From Brochothrix thermosphacta DSM 20171 = FSL F6-1036 (GTDB lineage: Bacteria > Bacillota > Bacilli > Lactobacillales > Listeriaceae), in the NCBI RefSeq assembly GCF_036884295.1, contig NZ_CP145608.1, positions 1,984,001-2,048,000 of the forward strand: DNA of 64,000 nt, read 5' to 3'. Positions within the stretch are counted from its first letter, which is position 1; each line of letters begins with the position of its first letter. Of the stretch, positions 9,327 to 16,927 are shown one piece after another. The notes beneath the pieces are model-generated. The model ran no database searches, was not told the DNA's origin, and was given only the letters and a program-made list of their open reading frames with translations. The position numbers and the translations under genes are program-made.

Positions 9327-10322
9327 TTAATAGATTAATTCTAGGAATTCTTCCAATGTTATTTGACCAAAATAATGTTTAATTGGTAAACTTTCAATTG
9401 CAGATTTAATAGCTTCACGTTCGTACTTCACATTAATTAAACGTTCTTCAATATCCTTCACATCACCCACACCAAAAAAATCACCGAAGATTTTAGCGTC
9501 AACAATATGCCCTTTCATGACATTCAATCGAATATCAATTGAACCAATTGGGAAACGTTTTGTCAGTTCGATATCGAATTTAGGCGATTTGCCATAATTC
9601 CAATCCCAGTTAGCATAACGTCGTTTTGAAATAGCTTTGATTTCTGCCCAATCTTCTTCTGTCAAAACATACTCGTTAACATCTTCAATTTTTTCAACAT
9701 CAAAAATAGATAATAATAATTTTTGTTTAAACTCTTCAGTAGTCATTTTCTCACTCATAAATTCTGAGATGTTTGCTACACGACTACGAATTGATTTGAT
9801 ACCTTTTGATTCAATTTTTTCTTTACGCACTTTTAAAGAATTTACAACTTCATCAATATCACTATCAAACATTAAAGTACCATGTGAATACATTTTACCA
9901 TGAGTAGCAAATTGTGCATTACCACTTACTTTTCGCTCGCCGACTACCATGTCATTACGACCTTTAAGCTCCGCGTTAACACCCATTTTTTTCAATGCCA
10001 CAATGACAGGATCAAGGAATTTTTGATAGTTTGAAAAACTGTTACCATCATCTTTTGTTAGAAAACTAAAATTCAAGTTTCCAAAATCATGATAAACTGC
10101 ACCACCACCTGATAAACGACGGACAATTTGAATACCATTCGCTTCTACATAATCAGTATTAATTTCTTCAATCGTATTTTGGTTACGCCCAATAATAATT
10201 GAAGGACGATTGATATAAAATAGTAAAAATGGTTCATCTACCTGTAAATTATTCAACACAAATTCTTCAATAGCAATATTAATTGATGGATCTGTGATAC
10301 CTTTATTATCAATAAATAACAT
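9327..10322 (-). CDS. lplA: Lipoate-protein ligase
   Basis: Activates lipoate with ATP and transfers it to the lysine of E2/GcvH lipoyl domains. The 331-aa protein has the LplA layout: N-terminal ligase domain with NRPSIIIGRNQNTIEEIN, the RRLSGGGAVYHDFGNLNFSF signature (RRxxGGGxVxHD), GRNDMVVGERKVSGNAQF with the catalytic-site lysine, and a C-terminal accessory domain (SKRRYANWDWNYGKSPKF). Start ATG 10322 lies 9 nt after GGGAG. It is monocistronic. The family also includes octanoyl-transfer variants, but the RRLSGGGAVYHD and KVSGNAQ pair with the C-terminal domain fits a true ligase. Confidence 0.93.
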   Translation of the reverse strand: MLFIDNKGITDPSINIAIEEFVLNNLQVDEPFLLFYINRPSIIIGRNQNTIEEINTDYVEANGIQIVRRLSGGGAVYHDFGNLNFSFLTKDDGNSFSNYQKFLDPVIVALKKMGVNAELKGRNDMVVGERKVSGNAQFATHGKMYSHGTLMFDSDIDEVVNSLKVRKEKIESKGIKSIRSRVANISEFMSEKMTTEEFKQKLLLSIFDVEKIEDVNEYVLTEEDWAEIKAISKRRYANWDWNYGKSPKFDIELTKRFPIGSIDIRLNVMKGHIVDAKIFGDFFGVGDVKDIEERLINVKYEREAIKSAIESLPIKHYFGQITLEEFLELIY

Positions 10323-10509
10323 TTTTAATTGCTCCCTTCAAACTCCTAGTCAATTAACAGTATGACAAAGAACATCCTATTATTCAAGCATTAAACTAGA
10401 AAATATTTTCTTTTTTAATTGCGTATTTATGATAATTTTATGCTAAGATATAAACAAGCAAATGACCTCATGCTCTTTTAATGAAGTCACAGTTAGAGGA
10501 GGAAAAACA

Positions 10510-11019
10510 ATGACATCTTACTATGTTACTCATGGAACAGCCGATTTTTTATCTAAATATTATATTCAACACCGCAGAGATGGACTATTTTACTTACATG
10601 GTCAGCACGAAACAATGTTGCTAGACAATACTGGTAGCAAGAAATCACCTTTTGTAGGCGGTACAACCTACGATATTATTTCAACATATGGGCAACTAAA
10701 TATTCATGATTCTGTTGATTCATATATTTTTTCATTATCGTCAGAAGATGAACTATTTTTACAAGAGCTTGTACGTCGTATCGTTTCAAACACACCAGAA
10801 GGACTGACTTATCTTGCTTTTGGAAAACGACACCATCAAACACCATTCTCACTCATTCTTGGTTGGGAAAATTCTCAAGCACGTGTGGCCTTTAAAAAAG
10901 CAGACTACTATCACAAACTAGAAAAATTACTTTATGATACACCTGCTGGTCAACTTGATTATGGAATAATCACAAATTATAATGTTTCAAATCCAGAAAT
11001 TCCTCACGAAAAAATATAA
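10510..11019 (+). CDS. hmoB: Heme-degrading monooxygenase, HmoB-like
   Basis: A 169-aa protein matching the Bacillus YhgC/HmoB and Listeria Lmo2213 type. The N-terminal YYVTHGTADFLSKYY resembles YITYGTADFL of HmoB. The C-terminal half is an antibiotic-biosynthesis-monooxygenase (ABM) fold with LTYLAFGKRHHQTPFSLILGWENS and YYHKLEKL. HmoB-type enzymes cleave heme to release iron. Start ATG 10510 follows AGAGGAGG; the frame extends 16 codons upstream but without a site. The synteny (next to ecsB) also matches Listeria. No convincing Fur box was found, so iron control is unproven. Confidence 0.75.
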   Translation: MTSYYVTHGTADFLSKYYIQHRRDGLFYLHGQHETMLLDNTGSKKSPFVGGTTYDIISTYGQLNIHDSVDSYIFSLSSEDELFLQELVRRIVSNTPEGLTYLAFGKRHHQTPFSLILGWENSQARVAFKKADYYHKLEKLLYDTPAGQLDYGIITNYNVSNPEIPHEKI

Positions 11020-11020
11020 T

Positions 11021-11060
11021 AAAAAGGCTCATTCCAACTTTTAGGAATGAGCCTTTTTTA
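11021..11060 (+). terminator. Terminator between hmoB and ecsB
   Basis: A perfect stem AAAAAGGCTCATTCC with GGAATGAGCCTTTTT, loop AACTTTTA. It ends hmoB and may also serve ecsB from the other side. Confidence 0.9.
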
Positions 11061-11118
11061 TTTAAATTAATTATCTCTAACTAAACTATTAATAGTTAAA
11101 ATTCAAATCAAATTTGCT

Positions 11119-12330
11119 TTAAAAGCCTAAAACTAATTTCTTAATTTTACTCGGCACATAAACAAAGGTGAAAAATAAATAGAAAGCTACCAAAATAGCT
11201 ATCATCCACGCTGCTGTATTTAGCGGGAAAACAATTGTTATAATCACTGCAAAAATGATGGCTTGAACTGCCATAATACCTCGCAACAAAGTAACAAAAG
11301 AAGAACGATATAACTTCATTGGTACTGGGTAAAGTTCTCTCATTGGATGATTTTCGTAAAGACGAATCATCGGTAACATTTGAAATCCTGTTAAATAACT
11401 AAATAACAAGACTAATAGAATTGCCATTGTTGCATTACTCATGAAATAAATAATAACCAAACCTATGAGAGTCAATCTTACAAACAAACCGCTGAACTCA
11501 TCCGTACGAATAAAAGCACGTCGCCATAAGTAGCTATACGTATTTTTTTGAACAAGTGCGATACCTGAATAGCACCAGTTGAGCCATGCTCTTTTCTTAG
11601 TTGTATTTTTTAAATGTGGCACATCTGTAAACATATTTGCAAACCGGTAAAAGCGATTTAAACGTGCTTCTTCCTTAACAATTAATGTTTCCCATTTGAT
11701 GTAATAGGGTTTACTCATTTTCATGGTCATCCACAAGATTAATAGTGTTAAAACGACACCAATCAGTAACGACCACCACTGCGGTATAACAAAAACAATA
11801 CTTACAGCTACAATATTTCCCAACCATTGCATAAGAATACCTATTGTACGAATTGGTTGTTTATATACGTGCCACCACATTAAAACATTCCAGGCTTTTA
11901 ATAAAATGAAATAAACTAATAGCATTAAAATATAACTTCCCGCAAATGGTTTCACCTGTTGATACATTGGCAATAAAACGATAAAAGCTACAATTACTAA
12001 TGGTAATTGGAAAAAGAATGAAAATATAATTGATTTTTTAAAGTAGCTCGCCATTCTTGTTTCCATCACAGTTAAATAAACCGCATCTGCTGATTTAAGC
12101 AGCGTATTTACTTGAGTGAGCGATAGCACGAGTACTAAAACAACAATCATCACCCAATTAACAGGGAACGATGCATCCAATGTTTTAAGCCACTGGGAGT
12201 AATAAAAACCTAATGCGCCCACAACAAATACCATTACTAAAACTAAGTGATCGTTAAAAATATAACGAAGATATTTTGCTAAATCTTTAAAATAGTCCGC
12301 TAGGCGTGATTTCCATAGATTATTTGCCAT
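11119..12330 (-). CDS. ecsB: Ecs ABC transporter permease
   Basis: EcsB is the membrane subunit of the EcsAB transporter. In Bacillus EcsAB is needed for proper secretion, competence and intramembrane proteolysis by RasP. The 403-aa protein is highly hydrophobic with roughly nine or ten membrane segments (for example LVLVMVFVVGALGFYYSQWL and VIIYFMSNATMAILLVLLFSY) and a cytoplasmic loop rich in K/R/W near the middle, as in the family. It overlaps the ecsA stop by 11 bp, so the two are translated together. Confidence 0.9.
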   Translation of the reverse strand: MANNLWKSRLADYFKDLAKYLRYIFNDHLVLVMVFVVGALGFYYSQWLKTLDASFPVNWVMIVVLVLVLSLTQVNTLLKSADAVYLTVMETRMASYFKKSIIFSFFFQLPLVIVAFIVLLPMYQQVKPFAGSYILMLLVYFILLKAWNVLMWWHVYKQPIRTIGILMQWLGNIVAVSIVFVIPQWWSLLIGVVLTLLILWMTMKMSKPYYIKWETLIVKEEARLNRFYRFANMFTDVPHLKNTTKKRAWLNWCYSGIALVQKNTYSYLWRRAFIRTDEFSGLFVRLTLIGLVIIYFMSNATMAILLVLLFSYLTGFQMLPMIRLYENHPMRELYPVPMKLYRSSFVTLLRGIMAVQAIIFAVIITIVFPLNTAAWMIAILVAFYLFFTFVYVPSKIKKLVLGF

Positions 12331-13066
12331 AGTTCGCTTCTTCTTTCGTCAATTGAATATAAATATCATCTAATGAAGCTTCTGGCATATTAAAAACTTG
12401 TTGTAATTCGGCAAGTGTACCCGTAGCTCTTATTTCACCTTCATGGATAATAATAAATTTATCACAATATTTTTCAGCCGTTGCTAAGATGTGTGTCGAC
12501 ATTAAAATGCCGCAACCTTCATCTCTTTTATCTTGTAAAATTTGCAAGAGGTTTGTAATTGCTAACGGATCTAGACCTACAAATGGCTCATCTACAATAT
12601 AAAGCTTAGGTTCTACTAAGAAAGCACATACTAACATTACTTTTTGTTTCATGCCTTTAGAAAAATGATTAGGAAACCAATTTAAGCGTTTCGTTAAACG
12701 GAACATTTCCAATAATGGTGTCATGCGCTCTTTAATTTCTGTTTCTGTTAAGTTGTATGCCATCCCAGTTAATTCAATATGTTCTTTTAATGTAAGTTCA
12801 TCATAAAGAACAGGTGTTTCTGGAATAACTGCAAATTGTTGACGATATTCGTCTGCGCCGTCAATTAAGCGACGATTATTAATTTTAATTTCACCTTGCT
12901 GTTGTTGCATTAAGCCAATTATATGTTTGAGAGTTGTGCTTTTACCAGCACCATTCAATCCAATCAAACCAACGAGTTCACCAGCTTTCAATTCGAATGA
13001 AATATTTTTCAACACAGGGTATTTTGTATATCCACCCACTAAATTTTCAACTTCTAATAATGACAT
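12320..13066 (-). CDS. ecsA: Ecs ABC transporter ATP-binding protein
   Basis: ATPase of the EcsAB transporter, 248 aa. Motifs in order: Walker A GLNGAGKST near residue 40, the signature FSKGMKQKVML near 137, Walker B LYIVDEPFVGLD near 157, and the switch histidine in LMSTHILATAE. The start is ATG 13066 (MSLLEVENL) behind AAGGAAGGG; six upstream codons are open but less likely. It is first in the ecsAB operon and divergent from hit, as in Bacillus and Listeria. Confidence 0.93.
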   Translation of the reverse strand: MSLLEVENLVGGYTKYPVLKNISFELKAGELVGLIGLNGAGKSTTLKHIIGLMQQQQGEIKINNRRLIDGADEYRQQFAVIPETPVLYDELTLKEHIELTGMAYNLTETEIKERMTPLLEMFRLTKRLNWFPNHFSKGMKQKVMLVCAFLVEPKLYIVDEPFVGLDPLAITNLLQILQDKRDEGCGILMSTHILATAEKYCDKFIIIHEGEIRATGTLAELQQVFNMPEASLDDIYIQLTKEEANYGK

Positions 13067-13215
13067 TTTCAACCCTTCCTTCATCTTTATTCTCTCTTAT
13101 GATAACAAAAAAAATTATATAAAGACACAAACAACCTTTCGGTATAAAAACTGTTAGCTCCGCCTGTTTTGTGGTAATCTATAAATAAGATAACATTTAG
13201 AAAGGCGTGAGCAAT

Positions 13216-13650
13216 TTGACACAAGAAGATACTATTTTCTCAAAAATCATCCGTAAAGAAATTCCATCCTATAAAGTATATGAAGATGAGCTTGTTTATG
13301 CTTTTCTTGATATCTCACAAGTAACTAAAGGGCATACACTCGTTGTTCCAAAGCAAGCGACAACAAATATTCTAACTGCCGATAGCGAAACTGCTAGTGC
13401 TGTATTTGCTAGAGTGCCAAAAATTGCTCGTGCAATTCAAGAGGCTTTTCCTGACGTCAAAGGAATGAACGTTCTAAGTAACGCAGAAGAAATCGCTTCT
13501 CAATCAGTGTTTCACTGGCATGTTCACCTCATTCCGCGTTATCATAAGAACAATGATGGTTTTGGTTTGAAATGGGAAGAACATGGTTCCGACTATTCTG
13601 CTAGTCAATTAGCAGACATTGCTCAAACTATTAACCAAACAATCAAATAA
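13216..13650 (+). CDS. hit: HIT family protein
   Basis: A histidine-triad nucleotide hydrolase of the Hint type, acting on AMP-lysine or similar phosphoramidates. The active-site triad is FHWHVHLIPRY near residue 100, and the N-terminal IFSKIIRKEIPSYKVYEDE and DISQVTKGHTLVVPK segments are typical. The usual zinc cysteines (CIFCKI) are absent, the first region reading DTIFSKI. A TTG start at 13216 about 10 nt after AAAGG is preferred to GTG 13207, which would sit on the SD. It is 26 bp from the next gene, a likely operon. Confidence 0.88.
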   Translation: MTQEDTIFSKIIRKEIPSYKVYEDELVYAFLDISQVTKGHTLVVPKQATTNILTADSETASAVFARVPKIARAIQEAFPDVKGMNVLSNAEEIASQSVFHWHVHLIPRYHKNNDGFGLKWEEHGSDYSASQLADIAQTINQTIK

Positions 13651-13676
13651 AATTTCATCAAAGGAGTGCTTTCATT

Positions 13677-14030
13677 ATGAAAACAAAATCACTAATTTTA
13701 GGTTTAATTGTTGGGGCTGGTGCCTCAGCTGTTGCAACACTTTTACTTGCCCCAAAGTCAGGTAGAGAACTACGAGAAGATATTGCAGATAAATCAGTCA
13801 ATGTCGGTGGTATGCTTAAAGAAGTTGCTTATAATGCAAATACACTTACCGAACAACTTAAAACATTTTCTACTGATAGCCTTGCTGCAGTTAAAGATGT
13901 TGTTGAAGATATCGAAGAAGTTGTTGGCAATTGGAATCAATCAATTGAACCCGACAAACAACGTTTAAAAGATGAACTAAAAGACCTTCAAAAAACTGTT
14001 AGTGAGTTAGAAAAAACAATCAAGCGTTAA
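13677..14030 (+). CDS. YtxH-domain protein, YhaH-like
   Basis: A 117-aa protein with one N-terminal membrane segment (LILGLIVGAGASAVATLLLA) directly followed by PKSGRELREDI, the YtxH-domain signature found in Gram-positive general-stress proteins. The rest is a helical, coiled-coil-prone tail ending in ELKDLQKTVSELEKTIKR. Position after hit matches Bacillus yhaH. The molecular role is unknown; family members are small membrane-anchored proteins often induced by stress. RBS AAAGGAG lies upstream. Confidence 0.8.
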   Translation: MKTKSLILGLIVGAGASAVATLLLAPKSGRELREDIADKSVNVGGMLKEVAYNANTLTEQLKTFSTDSLAAVKDVVEDIEEVVGNWNQSIEPDKQRLKDELKDLQKTVSELEKTIKR

Positions 14031-14082
14031 TAAAATTAATCACTCACTCATTCACTCAATACTATAATGGTAACTACAACTT

Positions 14083-14115
14083 TGACCTCGCATATAATTG
14101 TTGCGGGGTCTTTTA
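14083..14115 (+). terminator. Terminator after the yhaH-like gene
   Basis: The hairpin GACCTCGC / GCGGGGTC (one G-U pair, loop ATATAATTGTT) is followed by TTTTA, closing the hit-yhaH unit. Confidence 0.7.
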
Positions 14116-14178
14116 TCCTCTTGCATTCGCCTCATTTTAAAGATAGAATATGTCAAGGAGATAGAAAGGGGATTTATC

Positions 14179-14733
14179 ATGCACTGCGTTCATTCCATTC
14201 AACATGAACAGGAAGAAAATTTTTACCGTTTGTTTATTCTTTCATTTATTGTCTTTATTGCTACATTAAGCGTCGCTATCATCTGGCATCACTTAAGTCT
14301 CGGTAACAATTATACTTATCAATACCCATTAGTAGGCTTTTCGTATCTACTCCTACTTTATCCATTTCATAAAATGTGTCATTTCATAGTGTTACCTCAT
14401 AAGAAAGATAGTTTCATTAGAATCAAACGTTATTTTGTTATCGTACCCTTTTTTGAAGTCAAATGTGATACACCTGTCAAAAAAAATTATTATCTACTAT
14501 CTCTAATAACACCATTTATAGTTATTACACTCATCTGGTTGTTCGTTTATTTTCAATATGACTTGAAATCTGTCTATTGGTATTTATTATTAGCTATACA
14601 TATGGCTATATGCACAACCGATATCTATTACTTTTTTAGTTACCTTAAATTCCCTAAAAATAGTTTTATAGAGGATTCAGAACGAGGTATAAAAGTATTG
14701 GTAGAGGATAATTTTGAAAAGATCCATTCATAA
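14179..14733 (+). CDS. DUF3267-type membrane protein
   Basis: A 184-aa integral membrane protein with about four membrane segments (FYRLFILSFIVFIATLSVAII, YPLVGFSYLLLLYPFHKM, YLLSLITPFIVITLIWLFV, YWYLLLAIHMAICTTDIYYF). Its place between hit/yhaH and prsA and its shape agree with the DUF3267 (putative zincin-like) proteins of Listeria. The HxxxH-like motif is FHKMCH, without the glutamate of HExxH, so protease activity is doubtful. Start ATG 14179 lies behind AAAGGGG; the longer frame from 14098 crosses the upstream terminator and is rejected. Confidence 0.65.
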   Translation: MHCVHSIQHEQEENFYRLFILSFIVFIATLSVAIIWHHLSLGNNYTYQYPLVGFSYLLLLYPFHKMCHFIVLPHKKDSFIRIKRYFVIVPFFEVKCDTPVKKNYYLLSLITPFIVITLIWLFVYFQYDLKSVYWYLLLAIHMAICTTDIYYFFSYLKFPKNSFIEDSERGIKVLVEDNFEKIHS

Positions 14734-14764
14734 AAATTTCATACTTCTTTAATAGTATTTTAGT

Positions 14765-14792
14765 TTGTTTTTTATTACCTATATGATATGAT
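14765..14792 (+). promoter_or_regulatory. prsA promoter
   Basis: TTGTTT (14765-14770), a 16-bp spacer, then TATGAT (14787-14792), about 50 bp before the prsA start. Confidence 0.5.
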
Positions 14793-14840
14793 ATTTCATG
14801 TAGACTAAATTCATATTACCTAAGGAGAGTGCGGAACTCA

Positions 14841-15758
14841 ATGAAAAAAAAAATCAATTTAATGATCGGAAGTATTATTGTACTTGTCATCGCAGTAGTA
14901 ATTCTATCAGTTATGTTATTTACTAACAACGGTGGTACTGTTGTTAAAACGAAAAGCGGTAACGTATCACAAACAGAACTTTACGATTATCTGAAAGATA
15001 CTGGTGGTGCAGCTGCAGTTGAATCACTTACTTTCAAAAAAATCCTCGAAGATAAATTCGGCGATAAAGTAAAACAAGCTGATCTTGATGCAAAAGTTAA
15101 AGAGTTAGAGAAACAATATGGTGGTAAAGATGCATTGTTATCAGCATTAACACAAAATGGTATCACTTCAATTGACGCTTACAAAGACACTTTACGTACG
15201 CAAGCACTTGTTAACGAAGCTGCACGTGAATATGTAAAACCTTCAACAAAAGAACTTAAAGAGTTTTATGATAAAACGTGGAACCCAGACTTTACAATTT
15301 CTAAAATTGCTGTAGCTGATAAAGCATCTGCTGAAAAAATCGCTAAAAAATTAAAAGATGGTGGCGATTTTGCTAAACTTGCTAAATCTGATTCACAAGA
15401 TACAGCAACTGCACCTAACGGTGGTAAAGCTGAACCATTAAGCGTAACAGCTGCTGAAGCTGCATACGGCGACATGTTTAAAGATGTTTATAAATTAAAA
15501 GAAGGTGCTGTATCTGCACCAATCAAAACAAGTTCAGGTACGTATGAAATCATTAAGATGGATAAAAAACCAGCCAAAACTACTTTCGATAAAGACAAAA
15601 AAGCTGTAACAGAAGCATATTACGCAGCTAAAGTAACTTCTGATACTCAAGCAGCAGCATTGAAAAAATTATACAAATCATCTGATGTAACTGTAAAAGA
15701 TAGTGCATTCAAAGATGTGTTTGCAGCTTACAAAGAAGACACTAAAAAAAGTAAATAA
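14841..15758 (+). CDS. prsA: Foldase PrsA, with a transmembrane anchor in place of a lipobox
   Basis: Extracytoplasmic foldase that helps secreted proteins and PBPs fold outside the membrane. The 305-aa product has the PrsA layout: N-terminal hydrophobic segment, a helical chaperone region with SGNVSQTELYDYLKD and LTFKKILEDKF, a parvulin-like domain near residues 140-240 (PDFTISKIAVADKASAEKI...GGDFAKLAK), then a helical C-terminus. Oddly there is no cysteine: the segment INLMIGSIIVLVIAVVILSVMLF has no lipobox, whereas PrsA is normally a lipoprotein. It is probably held by an uncleaved membrane helix. The parvulin loop is also altered (APNGGKAEPLS). ATG 14841 is taken; the upstream GTG overlaps the SD. 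Confidence 0.9.
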   Translation: MKKKINLMIGSIIVLVIAVVILSVMLFTNNGGTVVKTKSGNVSQTELYDYLKDTGGAAAVESLTFKKILEDKFGDKVKQADLDAKVKELEKQYGGKDALLSALTQNGITSIDAYKDTLRTQALVNEAAREYVKPSTKELKEFYDKTWNPDFTISKIAVADKASAEKIAKKLKDGGDFAKLAKSDSQDTATAPNGGKAEPLSVTAAEAAYGDMFKDVYKLKEGAVSAPIKTSSGTYEIIKMDKKPAKTTFDKDKKAVTEAYYAAKVTSDTQAAALKKLYKSSDVTVKDSAFKDVFAAYKEDTKKSK

Positions 15759-15762
15759 CAAC

Positions 15763-15796
15763 TAAAAAGCAGTAGCTTCGGCTACTGCTTTTTTTT
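15763..15796 (+). terminator. prsA terminator
   Basis: AAAAGCAGTAGC-TTCG-GCTACTGCTTTT, a UUCG-loop hairpin followed by T8. Confidence 0.92.
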
Positions 15797-15798
15797 AC

Positions 15799-15844
15799 AA
15801 AAAAACCAATTTCCATCAATATTTTTTGATGAAAATTGGTTTTT
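15799..15844 (-). terminator. yhaM terminator
   Basis: The hairpin AAACCAATTT-C-CATCA ... TTGATG-AAAATTGGTTT ends one base before the yhaM stop codon and gives a T-run on the minus strand. Confidence 0.85.
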
Positions 15845-15845
15845 A

Positions 15846-16799
15846 CTATTTTTCAATTTGATTGAATTTAGGTTTATAGAATGAGCGGTTATCTAACCCG
15901 AAAATTCTTTCGCTATAAGAACCAGCATCTGTATGCTCTAATGCCTTCGATAACATGTTTAACGAAGCATCCATTTGATCAATCATATGGATTAATTCAG
16001 CTTCCATCACTAATGGTGGCTTAGGGCTTCCCCACTCGCCTTTTCCATGATGTGAGAGAATAATATGTTGTAATACCATTGTTTCTTCACTGTCAATTTG
16101 GAGCTCATCTACTGCCTTAGCAATTTCGTTAGATACAATTGAAATGTGTCCTAATAAATTACCTGTCACCGTATATGATGTTGATATAGGCCCACTTAAT
16201 TCAATTACTTTACCTAAATCATGTAAAATAATACCTGAATATAATAAATCTGCATCTAAATCAGGATATTGTCCCTGGAGATGATCTGCAATATGAAGCA
16301 TAGACAATACATGGTAAGACAATCCCGATACAAATTCATGGTGATGACGCATTGCCGCAGGATAGCTAAAATATTCTTTTTCATATTTTTTGACTAAAAA
16401 ACGTGTCACACGTTGTAAATTCGGGTTCGTAATTGCAAAGATATATTGCATTATTTCCTGCTGAATATCGTCGCGTTTAATCGGCGCTGTTTTTAAAAAT
16501 TCATCAGCAGACACATTGTCTAACGCTGTAGTTAATCTAAGACCTTTGATTTTCAATTGTTTTTGACCACGATAGTTTTGAATTTCACCAATCACACTCA
16601 CAATACTTTCAGGTAGATACTTTTTCAAATCTTCATCTGAAACGTCCCAAAGTTTTCCCTCAATGGCACCTGATTTATCTTGAAATACAATTGATAAAAA
16701 AGGTTTTCCGTTTGTTGCAATCCCTTTTTGTGCACTTTTTATGAATGCATATGTTTCAACTGCTTCACTAATATCATATTCTAGCAATTTTTTTTGCAT
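15846..16799 (-). CDS. yhaM: 3'-5' exoribonuclease YhaM
   Basis: Trims RNA 3' ends. The 317-aa protein has an N-terminal OB-fold (GKPFLSIVFQDKSGAIEGKLWDVSDED) and a central HD domain: HHHEFVSGLSYHVLSML supplies histidines, and LHDLGKVIELSG supplies the HD pair, with a later ILSHHGKGEWG. This arrangement is specific to YhaM/CBF1. Start ATG 16799 (MQKKLLEYD) is 6 nt after AGAGGAG; seven more codons are open upstream. It is downstream of yhaN but has its own TATAAT-like promoter in the 128-bp gap. Confidence 0.93.
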   Translation of the reverse strand: MQKKLLEYDISEAVETYAFIKSAQKGIATNGKPFLSIVFQDKSGAIEGKLWDVSDEDLKKYLPESIVSVIGEIQNYRGQKQLKIKGLRLTTALDNVSADEFLKTAPIKRDDIQQEIMQYIFAITNPNLQRVTRFLVKKYEKEYFSYPAAMRHHHEFVSGLSYHVLSMLHIADHLQGQYPDLDADLLYSGIILHDLGKVIELSGPISTSYTVTGNLLGHISIVSNEIAKAVDELQIDSEETMVLQHIILSHHGKGEWGSPKPPLVMEAELIHMIDQMDASLNMLSKALEHTDAGSYSERIFGLDNRSFYKPKFNQIEK

Positions 16800-16927
16800 T
16801 TGTATCTCCTCTTTCATCACGATAATCTATACGTTCTATTATACCATAATGCTTTCTACTATTTAAAATCGAACAAAACGTTCTGAAGGGTGACTCAGTA
16901 TTTTACAGGCACACTTTAAGTAATACT

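Noticed and set aside
10430-10475. Fur box upstream of hmoB
   Set aside because: TTATGATAATTTTATG shares only one half with the GATAATGATAATCATTATC pattern, and its other half is absent.
16870-16883. CGAACAAAACGTTC above yhaM as a second LexA box
   Set aside because: The half sites are five bases apart instead of the four of the LexA consensus, and it lies above the -35. Kept as a curiosity only.
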